A stretch of DNA of 64,000 bases from Aequorivita vladivostokensis (GTDB lineage Bacteria > Bacteroidota > Bacteroidia > Flavobacteriales > Flavobacteriaceae), in contig NZ_JSVU01000004.1 in assembly GCF_000952855.1 (NCBI RefSeq), forward strand, positions 62,001 to 126,000. Direction: 5' to 3'. Below the pieces are notes generated by a model. That model was given only the letters and a program-made list of their open reading frames with translations. It did no database searches and was not told where the DNA came from. Of this stretch, positions 1 to 7,672 are shown piece by piece (position 1 is the first letter of the stretch; every line of letters begins with the position of its first letter). A program made the translations under genes and the position numbers.

Positions 1-640
1 GTTTTTGAAGATCGGGCTTTATATGCGAACAGGATTGTGCGCCGTCGATAAGTACGGAAGCTCCATATTCGTGCGCTTTTTCAATAATTATTTCGATGGG
101 GTTGATGGTACCCAAGGCGTTGGAAATATGGTTTACGAAAACCAGTTTCGTTTTTTGGGAAAGCAATTTTTCATATTCCGAAAAAACCAAAACGCCTTCC
201 TCGTTCATTGGAATCACTTTCAAAATGGCACCCGTTTTTTCGCAGAGCATTTGCCACGGCACGATATTGCTGTGGTGTTCCATTGCGGAAACGATTATTT
301 CATCGCCTTTTTTTAGAATTTCAGAAAAACCATTTGCCACCAGATTTATTCCGTGGGTGGTACCCGCCGTAAAAATGATTTCGTAGGCTTCCTTCGCATT
401 AAAATGGGTTTGTATTTTTTTCCGAGCCGCCTCATAGGCATCGGTAGCTTCCTGCGAAAGGGTGTGCACGCCGCGATGAATGTTTGCGTTGTAACGGCTG
501 TAATAATCCACAATGGCATCAATTACCTGTTGCGGCTTTTGCGAGGTGGCCGCATTGTCCAAATACACCAGCGGATAGCCGTTTACCTTTCGGGAAAGGA
601 TGGGGAAATCATTGCGGATTTTCTGAAGGTTGAAGGACAT
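1..640 (-). CDS. sufS: Cysteine desulfurase SufS, N-terminal half (cut by window edge)
   Basis: PLP-dependent cysteine desulfurase that takes sulfur from L-cysteine and supplies it to the SufBCD scaffold. The minus-strand frame opens at an ATG at 640 (MSFNLQKIRNDFP) and stays open for 213 codons to the window edge. Family landmarks are visible: YLDNAATSQKP near residues 25-35, NIHRGVHTL near 54-62, the cofactor-stacking region MEHHSN near 123, and VLIDGAQS near 200. The PLP lysine, expected about 20 residues further on, lies outside the window. It is the last visible gene of the suf operon, about 95 bases after sufD, with an inverted repeat in the gap. A Csd-type paralogue is the alternative, but the operon argues for SufS. 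Confidence 0.93.
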   Translation of the reverse strand, partial: MSFNLQKIRNDFPILSRKVNGYPLVYLDNAATSQKPQQVIDAIVDYYSRYNANIHRGVHTLSQEATDAYEAARKKIQTHFNAKEAYEIIFTAGTTHGINLVANGFSEILKKGDEIIVSAMEHHSNIVPWQMLCEKTGAILKVIPMNEEGVLVFSEYEKLLSQKTKLVFVNHISNALGTINPIEIIIEKAHEYGASVLIDGAQSCSHIKPDLQK

Positions 641-679
641 TTAGTTATTTATAAATTTGAAATTTTAGGAAGCGGTTTT

Positions 680-727
680 ACCACGAATAAACGAACAGTT
701 AAGTTTAATTTTTCGTGCATTCGTGGT
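680..727. repeat. Inverted repeat between sufD and sufS
   Basis: Two 16-base arms (680-695, ACCACGAATAAACGAA, and 712-727) pair at 14 of 16 positions across a 16-base loop. This can fold into a hairpin in the sufD-sufS intergenic transcript. It resembles the REP-like palindromes scattered in Bacteroidota intergenic DNA. It could stabilise or attenuate the operon mRNA, but nothing in the sequence proves that. Confidence 0.6.
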
Positions 728-734
728 GATACTT

Positions 735-2048
735 TTACAACTCAAACCCCAAACTAACTCCAATTTTGTTGGCGATGAGTTTGTTAATTCGGCTTTTCAA
801 CTCTGGAATTTTTACGCTTTCCAAAACGGTGTTGGCAAAGGCGTACATCAATAATGCACGTGATTCTTTTAACCCAATGCCGCGGCTCCGCAAGTAAAAT
901 AAGGCGTCCTCATCAAACTGGCCAATGGTGCACCCGTGCGAGCATTTTACGTCGTCGGCAAAAATTTCCAATTGCGGCTTGGCATTTATCGTGGCTTTGT
1001 CGTCAATCAATATGTTGTTGTTCTGCTGAAAGGCGTCAATCTTTTGGGCATCTTTTTCAACGATGATTTTTCCGTTAAAAACCCCTGTGGACGATTCGGC
1101 GAAGAGCCCTTTGTAATCCTGGTGGCTTTCGCAGTTTGGCGCAATGTGGTGGACGAGGGTGTTATGGTCTGCGTGTTGTTTTCCTTCCAAAATGGTAATT
1201 CCCTTTAATGTGGAATCACAATTTTCTCCTTTTTGGTAAAAGTTGAGGTTGTTGCGGACCAAATTGCCGCCAAAGGCAAATGTATGCACGCGGCAAACCG
1301 TATCACGCTGTTGCGAAATATAGGTATTGTCAATCAGCGAAGCGGTAATTTCGTCATTCTGAATTTTATAATAATCCACATAAGCGCGCTTTTCAGCAAA
1401 AATCTCCGTAACCGAATTGGTAAGCACCTGGTTGCTGGAAAGACTTTGGTGGCGCTCGATAATTTGGACATGTGCATTTTCACCAACCACAATTAAATTT
1501 CTTGGTTGCAGGAAAATGGCAGCTTCATTTCCAGTGGAAAAATTGATGATTTCAATAGGTTTCTCCACCTCTTTATGCGCCGGAATATGAATATATGCGC
1601 CTTCCTTCGTGAAAGCCGTATTGAGCGCAGTCAGGCTGTCGCTTTTTGCGGCCTTATTGAAGTAGGCTTCAATCACGGGCTTGTATTTGCCCTTGTTCAG
1701 CGCTGCCGACATCAAGCAGACATCCAATGAGTCGTGCGTGGTTTCCGAAAGGAAAGAGCTGTAAACGCCGTCTACAAAAACCAATTTATAGGTATCAATT
1801 TCGTGCAGAAAATACTTGCGTACATTTTTAAGCTCTACGTTCCGTTCTTTATGTGAATAGACGCTATAATCAGGTTTCAACAGTGAATTGAGGGAGGTAT
1901 ATTTCCAAGCCTCTTCTTTTTTTGTTGGGAATCCTTTTTCCTCAAAGATTTTAATGGCGCTATTCCGCACATCGTGCAATGGCGAATCAAACTCCAAATA
2001 ATCTTCGAGGGCGATGTATGATGATAATAATTTGTCTTTAAAACTCAT
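735..2048 (-). CDS. sufD: Fe-S cluster assembly protein SufD
   Basis: Scaffold subunit of the cytoplasmic SufBC2D complex; it pairs with SufB through its beta-helix core and helps iron entry during cluster formation. The 437-residue length fits the family. The N-terminal helical region contains KKEEAWKYTSL near 43-53, the middle is beta-rich (EKPIEIINFS), and the C-terminal signature KCSHGCTIGQ starts near residue 368 and contains the conserved His and Cys. This is followed by the SRGIGLKESRALL helix that docks SufC. It lies downstream of sufC but is separated from it by a four-helix-bundle gene, which is unusual for suf operons. The start ATG at 2048 gives the normal N-terminus. Confidence 0.95.
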   Translation of the reverse strand: MSFKDKLLSSYIALEDYLEFDSPLHDVRNSAIKIFEEKGFPTKKEEAWKYTSLNSLLKPDYSVYSHKERNVELKNVRKYFLHEIDTYKLVFVDGVYSSFLSETTHDSLDVCLMSAALNKGKYKPVIEAYFNKAAKSDSLTALNTAFTKEGAYIHIPAHKEVEKPIEIINFSTGNEAAIFLQPRNLIVVGENAHVQIIERHQSLSSNQVLTNSVTEIFAEKRAYVDYYKIQNDEITASLIDNTYISQQRDTVCRVHTFAFGGNLVRNNLNFYQKGENCDSTLKGITILEGKQHADHNTLVHHIAPNCESHQDYKGLFAESSTGVFNGKIIVEKDAQKIDAFQQNNNILIDDKATINAKPQLEIFADDVKCSHGCTIGQFDEDALFYLRSRGIGLKESRALLMYAFANTVLESVKIPELKSRINKLIANKIGVSLGFEL

Positions 2049-2057
2049 GAAAATATT

Positions 2058-2085
2058 GTTTCAAGTTTCTTGTTTCAGGTTTCAA
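2058..2085 (+). repeat. Heptamer tandem array, left flank of four-helix-bundle gene
   Basis: Four consecutive 7-base units (GTTTCAA, GTTTCTT, GTTTCAG, GTTTCAA) fill 2058-2085, with a degenerate fifth unit running into the stop codon of the neighbouring gene. An array of the same kind in inverted orientation lies at 2500-2527, on the other side of that gene. Short tandem heptamers are known from other bacteria, for example the STRR repeats of filamentous cyanobacteria. Their role here is not known. Confidence 0.75.
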
Positions 2086-2086
2086 G

Positions 2087-2476
2087 TTATTTGAACTTGT
2101 TGCCCTTAAATTCATTTTTGTTCAGATATATGATAAAGTTCGCTATTCGTTTACTTAAGTTCAAATATCTATTAACCAGAGAAGATAATTCTTCTTCTGA
2201 AATATATTCAGAATCATAAATCCTATATAATTGCGAGCGAGATTCTCCCGCGGAACCTTTTGCAATTGATAGAAATTGTCTGAATTCTAAATTTCCGTCT
2301 CTTTCAAACCCTTCGGCTATATTGTCCATTACGGAGCCAGATGCGTTTTTTATCTGGTCTCTTAGTTTGTAATCGGTTTTCAGTTCAGTATTTTTTGATA
2401 ACTGGATTATTTCTTTGGAAAGAAGTCTTGCTTCTTTCCAAATATCTAAATCTTCGAACCGTTCAATTGTGGCCAT
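2087..2476 (-). CDS. Four-helix-bundle protein (S23/IVP-like family)
   Basis: A 129-residue, nearly all-helical protein of the TIGR02436 four-helix-bundle family, recognised from the start MATIERFEDLDIWKEA, the central SGSVMDNIAEGFER (near 47-60) and SIAKGSAGESRSQL (near 71-84). The family includes proteins encoded in intervening sequences of some 23S rRNA genes and the Avd accessory protein of diversity-generating retroelements. The biochemical role of stand-alone members is unknown, though a basic nucleic-acid-binding barrel is typical. No reverse transcriptase or template repeat is nearby. The gene is squeezed between sufD and sufC, and inverted heptamer arrays end almost exactly at its borders, so it looks inserted rather than functionally part of the suf operon. 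Confidence 0.85.
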   Translation of the reverse strand: MATIERFEDLDIWKEARLLSKEIIQLSKNTELKTDYKLRDQIKNASGSVMDNIAEGFERDGNLEFRQFLSIAKGSAGESRSQLYRIYDSEYISEEELSSLVNRYLNLSKRIANFIIYLNKNEFKGNKFK

Positions 2477-2499
2477 AAATTTTTAGTTTTTTTATCCAA

Positions 2500-2527
2500 C
2501 CAGAAACTTGAAACCAGAAACCAGAAA
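2500..2527 (-). repeat. Heptamer tandem array, right flank of four-helix-bundle gene
   Basis: Four consecutive 7-base units on the plus strand (CCAGAAA, CTTGAAA, CCAGAAA, CCAGAAA). Read on the minus strand they are TTTCTGG/TTTCAAG units, matching the left array at 2058-2085 in inverted orientation. It sits just upstream of the four-helix gene and just downstream of the sufC stop codon. Confidence 0.75.
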
Positions 2528-2532
2528 CTATT

Positions 2533-3282
2533 TTAAACCAATTCCTCCTTAATCCAATCGTATCCTTTTTCCTCAAGCTCGTAAGCCAGTTCCTTGGTGC
2601 CGGATTTTACAATTCTTCCGTTCATTAAAACGTGTACGAAATCTGGAACTATATAGTCCAAAAGCCGCTGATAGTGTGTAATTACAACTACAGCGTTGTC
2701 TTTGCTCTTCAATTTGTTAACGCCGTTGGCCACAACCTTCAAGGCGTCGATATCCAAGCCGGAATCGGTTTCGTCGAGGATGGCCAGTTTGGGCTCCAGC
2801 ATTGCCATTTGGAAAATTTCGTTCCGTTTCTTTTCACCTCCGGAGAAGCCCTCGTTCAATGAACGGGAAAGGAATTTGCGGTCAATTTCCAGCATGTCTG
2901 CCTTTTCCTTAATCATTTTTAGCATTTCGGATGCGGGCATATCGTCCATCTTTTTCGACTTGCGGGTTTCGTTGATGGCCGTTTTTATAAAATTGGTCAC
3001 CGAAACCCCAGGAATTTCCACAGGATATTGGAACGAAAGAAAGATGCCCTTGTGTGCTCTTTCCTCGGGATCCAATTCTGAAATATCCTCATTCTCAAAA
3101 GTGATGTACCCGCGGCTTACCTCATATTCTTCCTTGCCGGCCACCACCGAGGCCAAGGTACTTTTTCCTGAGCCGTTGGGGCCCATTATGGCGTGAACTT
3201 CACCGGCTTTTACTTCAAGGTTGATGCCTTGTAGTATGTCTTTTCCTTCAAATCCGGCGTATAAATCTTTTATTTTTAACAT
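2533..3282 (-). CDS. sufC: Fe-S cluster assembly ATPase SufC
   Basis: ABC-type ATPase that drives conformational change in the SufBC2D scaffold. I chose the ATG at 3282 (MLKIKDLYAG, 249 residues), not the in-frame ATG at 3309. The short form matches the usual SufC N-terminus and begins one base after the upstream lipoprotein stop, whereas the long form would overlap that gene. Walker A GPNGSGKST lies at 34-42, the Q-loop Gln near 85, the signature FSGGE at 146-150, Walker B LAILDE at 166-171 followed by the SufC-typical TDSGLD, and the switch His near 203. Tight spacing to its neighbours supports cotranscription. Confidence 0.95.
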   Translation of the reverse strand: MLKIKDLYAGFEGKDILQGINLEVKAGEVHAIMGPNGSGKSTLASVVAGKEEYEVSRGYITFENEDISELDPEERAHKGIFLSFQYPVEIPGVSVTNFIKTAINETRKSKKMDDMPASEMLKMIKEKADMLEIDRKFLSRSLNEGFSGGEKKRNEIFQMAMLEPKLAILDETDSGLDIDALKVVANGVNKLKSKDNAVVVITHYQRLLDYIVPDFVHVLMNGRIVKSGTKELAYELEEKGYDWIKEELV

Positions 3283-3283
3283 A

Positions 3284-3691
3284 TTAATTATTCTTTGCTG
3301 ATTCTTCAAATTTTATATCTGCTTCTGAAGGTTTATCGTTAACCCTCATAATTTCGGTTATTGTTATCACTTCATCCCACTCGCTGTCGCTATCGGTATT
3401 TTTTGAAATAGTTCCTCTTACCACTACGCCCACCATGTCGAAATCATTCTTTTTCACCTTGGCTACCTGTTGCGAGAGTTGGTTGGCCCTATCGTTGCGT
3501 TTTACGCCGTAAATAAAATTCGTTCCCATAAGTACCAAGGCACCATCGGAGTCAATAAAATCTCCTTTATAGGCTTTGATATTTTCAGGGGTTTCGGCAG
3601 CTATCTCAGTAGTTTCGGTGGTTTTTTCTTCGGAATTTTTACAGGAAAATACCACTGTGGTAAGCATTAACAACAAAACGATTTTTTTCAT
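3284..3691 (-). CDS. Putative lipoprotein inside the suf operon
   Basis: Not a protein I can name. It has 135 residues, an N-terminal signal MKKIVLLLML and a lipobox ending at Cys17 (VVFSC), so it should be a lipid-anchored envelope protein. A Thr/Glu-rich linker (residues 20-40) is followed by a compact domain of about 90 residues with alternating beta-like segments (ALVLMGTNFIYG, MVGVVVRGTIS, EVITITEIM), suggesting a small OB-like or beta-barrel fold; that is inference. It lies between sufB (45 bases) and sufC (1 base), so it is almost certainly cotranscribed with the Fe-S assembly genes although its product leaves the cytoplasm. Confidence 0.75.
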   Translation of the reverse strand: MKKIVLLLMLTTVVFSCKNSEEKTTETTEIAAETPENIKAYKGDFIDSDGALVLMGTNFIYGVKRNDRANQLSQQVAKVKKNDFDMVGVVVRGTISKNTDSDSEWDEVITITEIMRVNDKPSEADIKFEESAKNN

Positions 3692-3736
3692 AGGTTGTCT
3701 TATTTAGTTTTACTTGGTTCTTCAGATAATTAGGAT

Positions 3737-5185
3737 TTAACCCACAGAACCTTCGAGGCTGATTTCTAACAACTTTTGGGCCTCTACGGCAAATTCCATA
3801 GGCAGCTTGTTCAACACTTCCTTACTAAAACCATTTACGATCAGTGCAATGGCCTTTTCGGTATCAATTCCCCGCTGGTTGCAATAGAAAATTTGGTCTT
3901 CGCCAATTTTACTGGTCGTGGCCTCGTGTTCTATTTGGGCGGTTTTGTTTTTTGCTTCAATATAGGGGAAGGTGTGCGCGCCACAACTGTTGCCCATCAA
4001 CAAGGAATCGCACTGCGAAAAATTCCGCGCATTATCGGCATTGGGCATAATCTTTACCAGCCCGCGGTAACTGTTTTGTGATTTCCCTGCCGAGATTCCT
4101 TTGGAAATAATAGTGCTGCGCGTGTTTTTACCAATATGGATCATCTTTGTACCCGTATCTGCCTGCTGATAATCGTTGATCACGGCAATGGAGTAAAACT
4201 CGCCGATGGAATTGTCGCCTTTCAGAATACAACTTGGATATTTCCAGGTTACGGCACTTCCCGTTTCTACTTGGGTCCAGGAAATTTTTGCATTTTTCTC
4301 GCAAAGGCCTCTTTTGGTCACAAAATTGTAAACCCCGCCTTTTCCTTCCTTATCGCCAGGAAACCAGTTTTGGACCGTTGAGTATTTTATCTCGGCACCG
4401 TCCAGGGCAATAAGTTCCACCACGGCGGCGTGCAACTGGTTTTCGTCGCGGCTTGGGGCGGTACAGCCTTCCAAATAGCTTACGTAGCTGCCTTCATCGG
4501 CAATTACGAGGGTTCTTTCAAACTGTCCGGTTCCGGCCTGGTTAATTCTGAAATAGGTAGAAAGCTCCATCGGGCAGCGAACGCCTTTTGGGATGTAACA
4601 AAAGGAACCATCACTAAACACGGCACTGTTAAGGGCGGCGTAAAAATTATCGCGCTGCGGCACTACGGTTCCCAGATATTTTTTTACCAGTTCGGGATAT
4701 TTACGAATGGCTTCGGAAATAGAACAGAAAATAATCCCCTTTTCCGCCAAGGTCTTTTGGAAGGTGGTTGCCACGGAAACGGAATCCATCACAATATCCA
4801 CGGCAACCCCGGCAAGTTTTTTTTGTTCGTCCAGCGAAATGCCAAGCCGTTTGAAGGTGTCCAAAAGTTCGGGATCTACTTCGTCTATACTGTCGTATTT
4901 CGGCTTTTTATTTGGGGCGGAATAGTAGGAAATATTTTGAAAATCCGGCTTTTCATAGTGCACATTGGCCCAATCGGGTTCAATCATTTGCTTCCAATGG
5001 CGGAACGATTCCAATCGCCATTCGGTCATCCATTCCGGCTCTTCCTTCTTTTTTGAAATGGCGCGCACAACGTCTTCATTGATGCCAACGGGAAAGGTAT
5101 CGGACTCTATGTCGGTATAGAAACCATATTCGTATTCCTTGGTTTCCAGTTCTTTTTTTAAATCGTCTTCAGTGTATTTAGTCAT
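3737..5185 (-). CDS. sufB: Fe-S cluster assembly protein SufB
   Basis: Main scaffold subunit of the SufBC2D complex, on which the nascent cluster is built with sulfur from SufS. The 482-residue length is normal. Recognisable segments are [19 protein letters not shown] (near 99-117), [38 protein letters not shown], and the C-terminal [13 protein letters not shown] with the conserved Cys near residue 401, followed by [12 protein letters not shown]. The ATG at 5185 is followed directly by the family N-terminus. Heptamer repeats and a GC-rich palindrome separate it from sufA upstream. Confidence 0.96.
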   Translation of the reverse strand: MTKYTEDDLKKELETKEYEYGFYTDIESDTFPVGINEDVVRAISKKKEEPEWMTEWRLESFRHWKQMIEPDWANVHYEKPDFQNISYYSAPNKKPKYDSIDEVDPELLDTFKRLGISLDEQKKLAGVAVDIVMDSVSVATTFQKTLAEKGIIFCSISEAIRKYPELVKKYLGTVVPQRDNFYAALNSAVFSDGSFCYIPKGVRCPMELSTYFRINQAGTGQFERTLVIADEGSYVSYLEGCTAPSRDENQLHAAVVELIALDGAEIKYSTVQNWFPGDKEGKGGVYNFVTKRGLCEKNAKISWTQVETGSAVTWKYPSCILKGDNSIGEFYSIAVINDYQQADTGTKMIHIGKNTRSTIISKGISAGKSQNSYRGLVKIMPNADNARNFSQCDSLLMGNSCGAHTFPYIEAKNKTAQIEHEATTSKIGEDQIFYCNQRGIDTEKAIALIVNGFSKEVLNKLPMEFAVEAQKLLEISLEGSVG

Positions 5186-5186
5186 C

Positions 5187-5214
5187 AGTTTTCAGTGTTC
5201 AGTGTTCAGTAAAT
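5187..5214 (+). repeat. Heptamer tandem array between sufA and sufB
   Basis: Four 7-base units (CAGTTTT, CAGTGTT, CAGTGTT, CAGTAAA) begin two bases upstream of the sufB start codon. The sequence differs from the arrays at 2058 and 2500 but the 7-base period is the same, so it probably belongs to the same class of repeat. It occupies the position where the sufB leader would lie. Confidence 0.65.
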
Positions 5215-5261
5215 CAGTTGTCGACTTTTTTTCAGTCGTTAGTAAAAAGCACGTCTGAGTT

Positions 5262-5283
5262 CCCCCTTGGGGGGATAGGGGGC
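5262..5283. repeat. GC-rich palindromic element downstream of sufA
   Basis: CCCCCTTGGGGGG followed by ATAGGGGG stands out in AT-rich DNA in the sufA-sufB gap. Similar CCCC(T)n..GGGG elements occur inside nadD (36328-36351) and, in weaker form, near 41620, which suggests a dispersed family. It could fold in the sufA-sufB transcript. Confidence 0.55.
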
Positions 5284-5289
5284 TTTTTT

Positions 5290-5619
5290 TTAAAGTGAAA
5301 AAGATTCTCCACAGCCACAAGTTCTATTTGCATTGGGATTGTTGAAAACAAAACCCTTTCCGTTTAGCCCGCCACTGTATTCCAGCGTGGTGCCTACCAA
5401 GTATAAAAAGCTTTTTTTATCTACGGCTATTTTTACGTCTTCTTCTTCAAAAAGTTTATCGTTTTCGCCCAGACTGTGGTCAAATTTCAATTCATAGCTC
5501 AAGCCCGAACATCCGCCGCTTTTAACCCCAACACGCACAAAATCATTTGCAATGTTGAAGCCTTCCTCGGCCATCAACTGGGCAATCTTGGTTTTAGCGC
5601 TTTCACTTACCTTAATCAT
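5290..5619 (-). CDS. sufA: A-type Fe-S carrier protein (SufA/IscA family)
   Basis: Small carrier that receives Fe-S clusters and passes them to apo-proteins. At 109 residues it has the family length. The three conserved cysteines are visible: Cys37 in SGGCSGLSY, and Cys101 and Cys103 in the C-terminal CGCGESF. It is the first gene of the minus-strand suf cluster, so the main promoter should lie just above 5619. The symbol sufA is chosen from operon context; HesB/IscA names are equally possible by sequence. Confidence 0.92.
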   Translation of the reverse strand: MIKVSESAKTKIAQLMAEEGFNIANDFVRVGVKSGGCSGLSYELKFDHSLGENDKLFEEEDVKIAVDKKSFLYLVGTTLEYSGGLNGKGFVFNNPNANRTCGCGESFSL

Positions 5620-5645
5620 ATATAGATTAATTCTAAATTAGACGG

Positions 5646-5653
5646 CAAATATA
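5646..5653 (-). promoter_or_regulatory. Candidate -7 box for the suf operon
   Basis: TATATTTG on the minus strand matches the Bacteroidota -7 consensus TAnnTTTG and would place the transcription start about 20 bases before the sufA ATG. A clear TTG-type -33 element is not visible at the right spacing, so support is weak. An 11-base palindrome, TCTAAATTAGA (5632-5642), lies next to the expected start site and could be an operator. Confidence 0.35.
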
Positions 5654-5774
5654 CATCAATTCGCACTTTTAACCATACGGAAGTGGGATTTTAAAACTAT
5701 AGAGCCATAGTTTTAAACAATAATTAACACCCCAAGTTTTTTGGGATTTTAGAAATTGAAAATTACTTCAGGAA

Positions 5775-6863
5775 TCAATTGGGATCCTGAAAATCGGGAT
5801 TATTGATAAATGAAGAATCGGAAAGTGAAAGTAGAAATGCCTTTAGGTCTGCTTTGTCAGATTCCGTTAAATGCACTCCGCCGCGGGAAACGGCTTTCAT
5901 AAGCGGATCAATGGTCCTTGAATACACAAGCCCCTCGCTGTAATGGTTTATCACCTCATCCAAGGTTGCGAAACGGCCATCGTGCATATAGGGTGCGGTA
6001 AAAGCAAGGTTGCGCAGCGATGGCGATTTAAAAAGCCCATCGTGATTGGGGTCTCCCGTCACCTCTCCCAAGCCTTTATCGGTAATTATCGCGTCCAGGC
6101 CATTATTGTGAAAAGCGTTATCGGTCCACAGGGGGCTATTGTCGTTGCCATGGCAATGGAAACAGTCGCCTCGGGACTCGTCCATAAATATTTGGAAGCC
6201 GTTCAATTCCTGGGGTGTAAGACTGCCTTCACCCAACAGATATTTGTCAAAAGGTGAGTTGGCAGAAATGAGCGTCCTCTCAAACTGGGCAATTGCCTTG
6301 GCGGTCAATTCTTTGGTAATATTGCTGGTGCCAAAGGCTTTGTTGAACATTTCTGGATAGGCCGCATGGCTTTGTAAACTGGCGACTGCATTTTCCCAGG
6401 TGTTGTGCATTTCAACTGGGTTTTCCACGGGTCCGAGGGCTTGCTCCTCAATACTGTTGGCGCGTCCATCCCAGAAAAACTTATCTGTGGTGCTCCAGGC
6501 CATATTGTAGATGGGCATAGAATTTCGGGTGCCCTCCAGACCGTCTATTCCAACGCTGAAACGATTGGTATCGGAAAATGAATTACTTGGTTGGTGGCAG
6601 GAGGCACAAGCCTGTGTGCCATCGCCCGAAAGTATCGGGTCGAAGAAAAGTTTTCGGCCTAAGGCCACTCCCTCGACGGTTTGGGGATTGTCCGCAGGAA
6701 TATTGGGTGGCGGCAAAAGGCGTTTAAAAATAGGGGGAACGGCCAGGGGTTTTGGTGTTGGCACGTAATCTTCGTTGGGATCTATGGGATCCGGATCGCT
6801 GGATGAACAAGCGATAAATAGGCTTAAGATTAACACGCCGAAGAAATATTTAAGAATTTTCAT
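5775..6863 (-). CDS. Di-heme cytochrome c peroxidase family lipoprotein (MbnH/MauG-like)
   Basis: A 362-residue di-heme enzyme of the bacterial cytochrome c peroxidase/MauG superfamily. A lipobox ends at Cys19 (LFIAC), so it should be anchored in the envelope. Two c-type heme motifs are present, CASCH at 86-90 and CFHCH at 234-238, plus the family segments KFFWDGRA (near 128-135) and TAPYMHDGRF (near 289-298). It lies 20 bases after an MbnP-like gene. In Methylosinus, MbnH oxidises a tryptophan of MbnP to kynurenine to create a copper site, so this pairing suggests MbnH-type activity rather than simple peroxide removal. That assignment is by context; a classical peroxidase is the alternative. 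Confidence 0.85.
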   Translation of the reverse strand: MKILKYFFGVLILSLFIACSSSDPDPIDPNEDYVPTPKPLAVPPIFKRLLPPPNIPADNPQTVEGVALGRKLFFDPILSGDGTQACASCHQPSNSFSDTNRFSVGIDGLEGTRNSMPIYNMAWSTTDKFFWDGRANSIEEQALGPVENPVEMHNTWENAVASLQSHAAYPEMFNKAFGTSNITKELTAKAIAQFERTLISANSPFDKYLLGEGSLTPQELNGFQIFMDESRGDCFHCHGNDNSPLWTDNAFHNNGLDAIITDKGLGEVTGDPNHDGLFKSPSLRNLAFTAPYMHDGRFATLDEVINHYSEGLVYSRTIDPLMKAVSRGGVHLTESDKADLKAFLLSLSDSSFINNPDFQDPN

Positions 6864-6883
6864 GGCAGTTCCTTCATTTTAAA

Positions 6884-7645
6884 TTATTGTGAAATAGCAC
6901 CAATGCTAAAAACGCTTGCACCGTTATCGTGCATATATTTTTGTGCTGCATAGTTCATCATTAGATCGGTATCATATACGTTTAAATCCCAAGTATAGGG
7001 GTTTTTGTACCATTCTGAAACATCCATTTTAATCTCGATGGAAGTATCGCCAGAAATAGTGACGTTTCTCTCGAAATCAAAACTCAAATAGTTCTGTTCA
7101 AAAACGCCTTCGCTCACACGGGCGGTTCCGTGATGGTAGGCATAGGACTGTAACGCACCATTGGCATCTTCATACTTCCCTTCCATTTGCATAAAATGGT
7201 ATCCCCCGCCCAGCATGTCGGGCCAGTTCCAACTTGCGGCATTCAGGTCTGGATAGGCGCCGCTCACGTTATCGGCTTCATTAAAACCATAGATAAAGGA
7301 AATTCCAGTATACTCGCCCGTGGGCACCCTTAAAGTTGGATTAAGTTTCAGGGAATTTACGTCCGTAACATCTATTAATTGATAATCATCAAACTTAATG
7401 GTTGAACCGTCTGCCTTATGAAGTTCAATACCGGAGATAAGATATCGCAATTTGGAAATGGTCAAGGTAGTGCCGAGGGCATTTGTGTATGAAGATGCTC
7501 CATTGAAATTGGATGCGGTAACAGGATCACCATCCCAATTCTGGGTAAATTCAAAGGTAACGGCGGCATCTACGGCTACATCATCGTCGTTGTTACAACC
7601 AATTATGGCAAAAGCCAGGGCAAATAGGAAAGCAATTTTTTTCAT
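6884..7645 (-). CDS. MbnP-family lipoprotein (putative copper-binding)
   Basis: A 253-residue protein with signal peptide and lipobox Cys17 (AIIGC), then an acidic Asn/Asp spacer and a beta-rich domain. Landmarks of the MbnP family (PF20243) are LTISKLRYLISGIEL (61-75), IYGFNEADN (118-126), the Trp pair SWNWPDMLGGGYHFM (138-152) and YHHGT (170-174). In the characterised homologue one Trp is converted to kynurenine by the partner peroxidase and the protein then binds copper with high affinity. Trp139 and Trp141 are the obvious candidates by position, but I cannot align the modified residue with certainty. The partner gene is directly downstream, so the two should be made together. Confidence 0.82.
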   Translation of the reverse strand: MKKIAFLFALAFAIIGCNNDDDVAVDAAVTFEFTQNWDGDPVTASNFNGASSYTNALGTTLTISKLRYLISGIELHKADGSTIKFDDYQLIDVTDVNSLKLNPTLRVPTGEYTGISFIYGFNEADNVSGAYPDLNAASWNWPDMLGGGYHFMQMEGKYEDANGALQSYAYHHGTARVSEGVFEQNYLSFDFERNVTISGDTSIEIKMDVSEWYKNPYTWDLNVYDTDLMMNYAAQKYMHDNGASVFSIGAISQ

Positions 7646-7672
7646 AAAGATATGAGATGTGGTTTATATGGT

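Noticed and set aside
2087-2476. Diversity-generating retroelement (Avd homologue)
   Set aside because: No reverse transcriptase, template repeat or variable repeat is visible anywhere near; only the small helix-bundle family is shared.
2533-3309. Longer SufC start at 3309
   Set aside because: It would overlap the lipoprotein gene and add nine residues not seen in SufC; the ATG at 3282 gives the standard N-terminus.
4430-5056. 208-codon plus-strand frame opposite sufB
   Set aside because: It lies fully inside the strongly conserved sufB gene on the other strand and has no family resemblance; an antisense by-product of codon bias.
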